5,735 nucleotides of DNA, from the NCBI GenBank assembly GCA_030671095.1, contig DAOVAK010000208.1, forward strand, positions 1 through 5,735. The letters run 5' to 3'. Within the stretch, counting starts at the first letter, position 1. Each line of letters begins with the position of its first letter. The notes under the pieces are model-generated. The model searched no databases. It was not told the origin of the DNA and worked only from the letters and a program-made list of their open reading frames with translations. Both the position numbers and the translations under genes were made by a program. The stretch comes from Deltaproteobacteria bacterium (GTDB lineage: Bacteria; Desulfobacterota; DSM-4660; Desulfatiglandales; HGW-15). Below are positions 5,673 through 5,735 of this stretch, in pieces.

Positions 5673-5735
5673 TTCACTGCAATCCCCTTTGTCCACTGTA
5701 ACGCCCTCCTCCCCCTCTCAAGTCAGGCACCGCCC
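5673..5735. other. Intergenic tail after lolA
   Basis: There are 63 bases to the window edge. No hairpin with a T-run, promoter or start of a further gene is recognisable. The pyrimidine-rich segment around 5704-5720 shows no obvious function. Confidence 0.5.

Overview
The window looks like a chromosomal segment from a Gram-negative bacterium, most likely a deltaproteobacterium (Desulfobacterota). This is inferred from three things: a LolA-type periplasmic lipoprotein carrier, which implies an outer membrane; a ribonuclease J; and a compact FtsK of SpoIIIE size. Intergenic DNA full of short degenerate tandem repeats also fits that group. No species can be named from the sequence alone.

Layout. 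Positions 1-968 hold no convincing protein gene. In order, this stretch contains a palindromic REP-like element (41-99), a second GC-rich hairpin (105-129), a perfect TATAAT box (140-145), and a two-domain structured RNA candidate (about 152-427). The second RNA domain is closed by a 20-position helix (230-249 with 408-427) that has one mismatch. After that come a degenerate 8-bp tandem repeat (607-654) and a set of nested inverted repeats (647-837) in the leader of the first gene.

Three genes follow on the + strand: rnj (969-2618, ribonuclease J), ftsK (2700-4901, DNA translocase, TTG start) and lolA (4998-5672, lipoprotein chaperone). A long imperfect hairpin occupies the rnj-ftsK gap. The ftsK-lolA gap is made entirely of a 7-bp tandem array with no T on the coding strand, and its last unit contains the lolA start codon. 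The last 63 bases hold nothing recognisable.

The genes serve different housekeeping roles: RNA processing and decay, clearing chromosome ends from the division septum, and moving lipoproteins to the outer membrane. Same-strand order and short gaps suggest one transcription unit. ftsK next to lolA is also a familiar proteobacterial neighbourhood (it occurs in E. coli). The coding regions are ordinary. The points worth attention are the RNA candidate, the heptamer array that forms the lolA leader, and the hairpins between genes.
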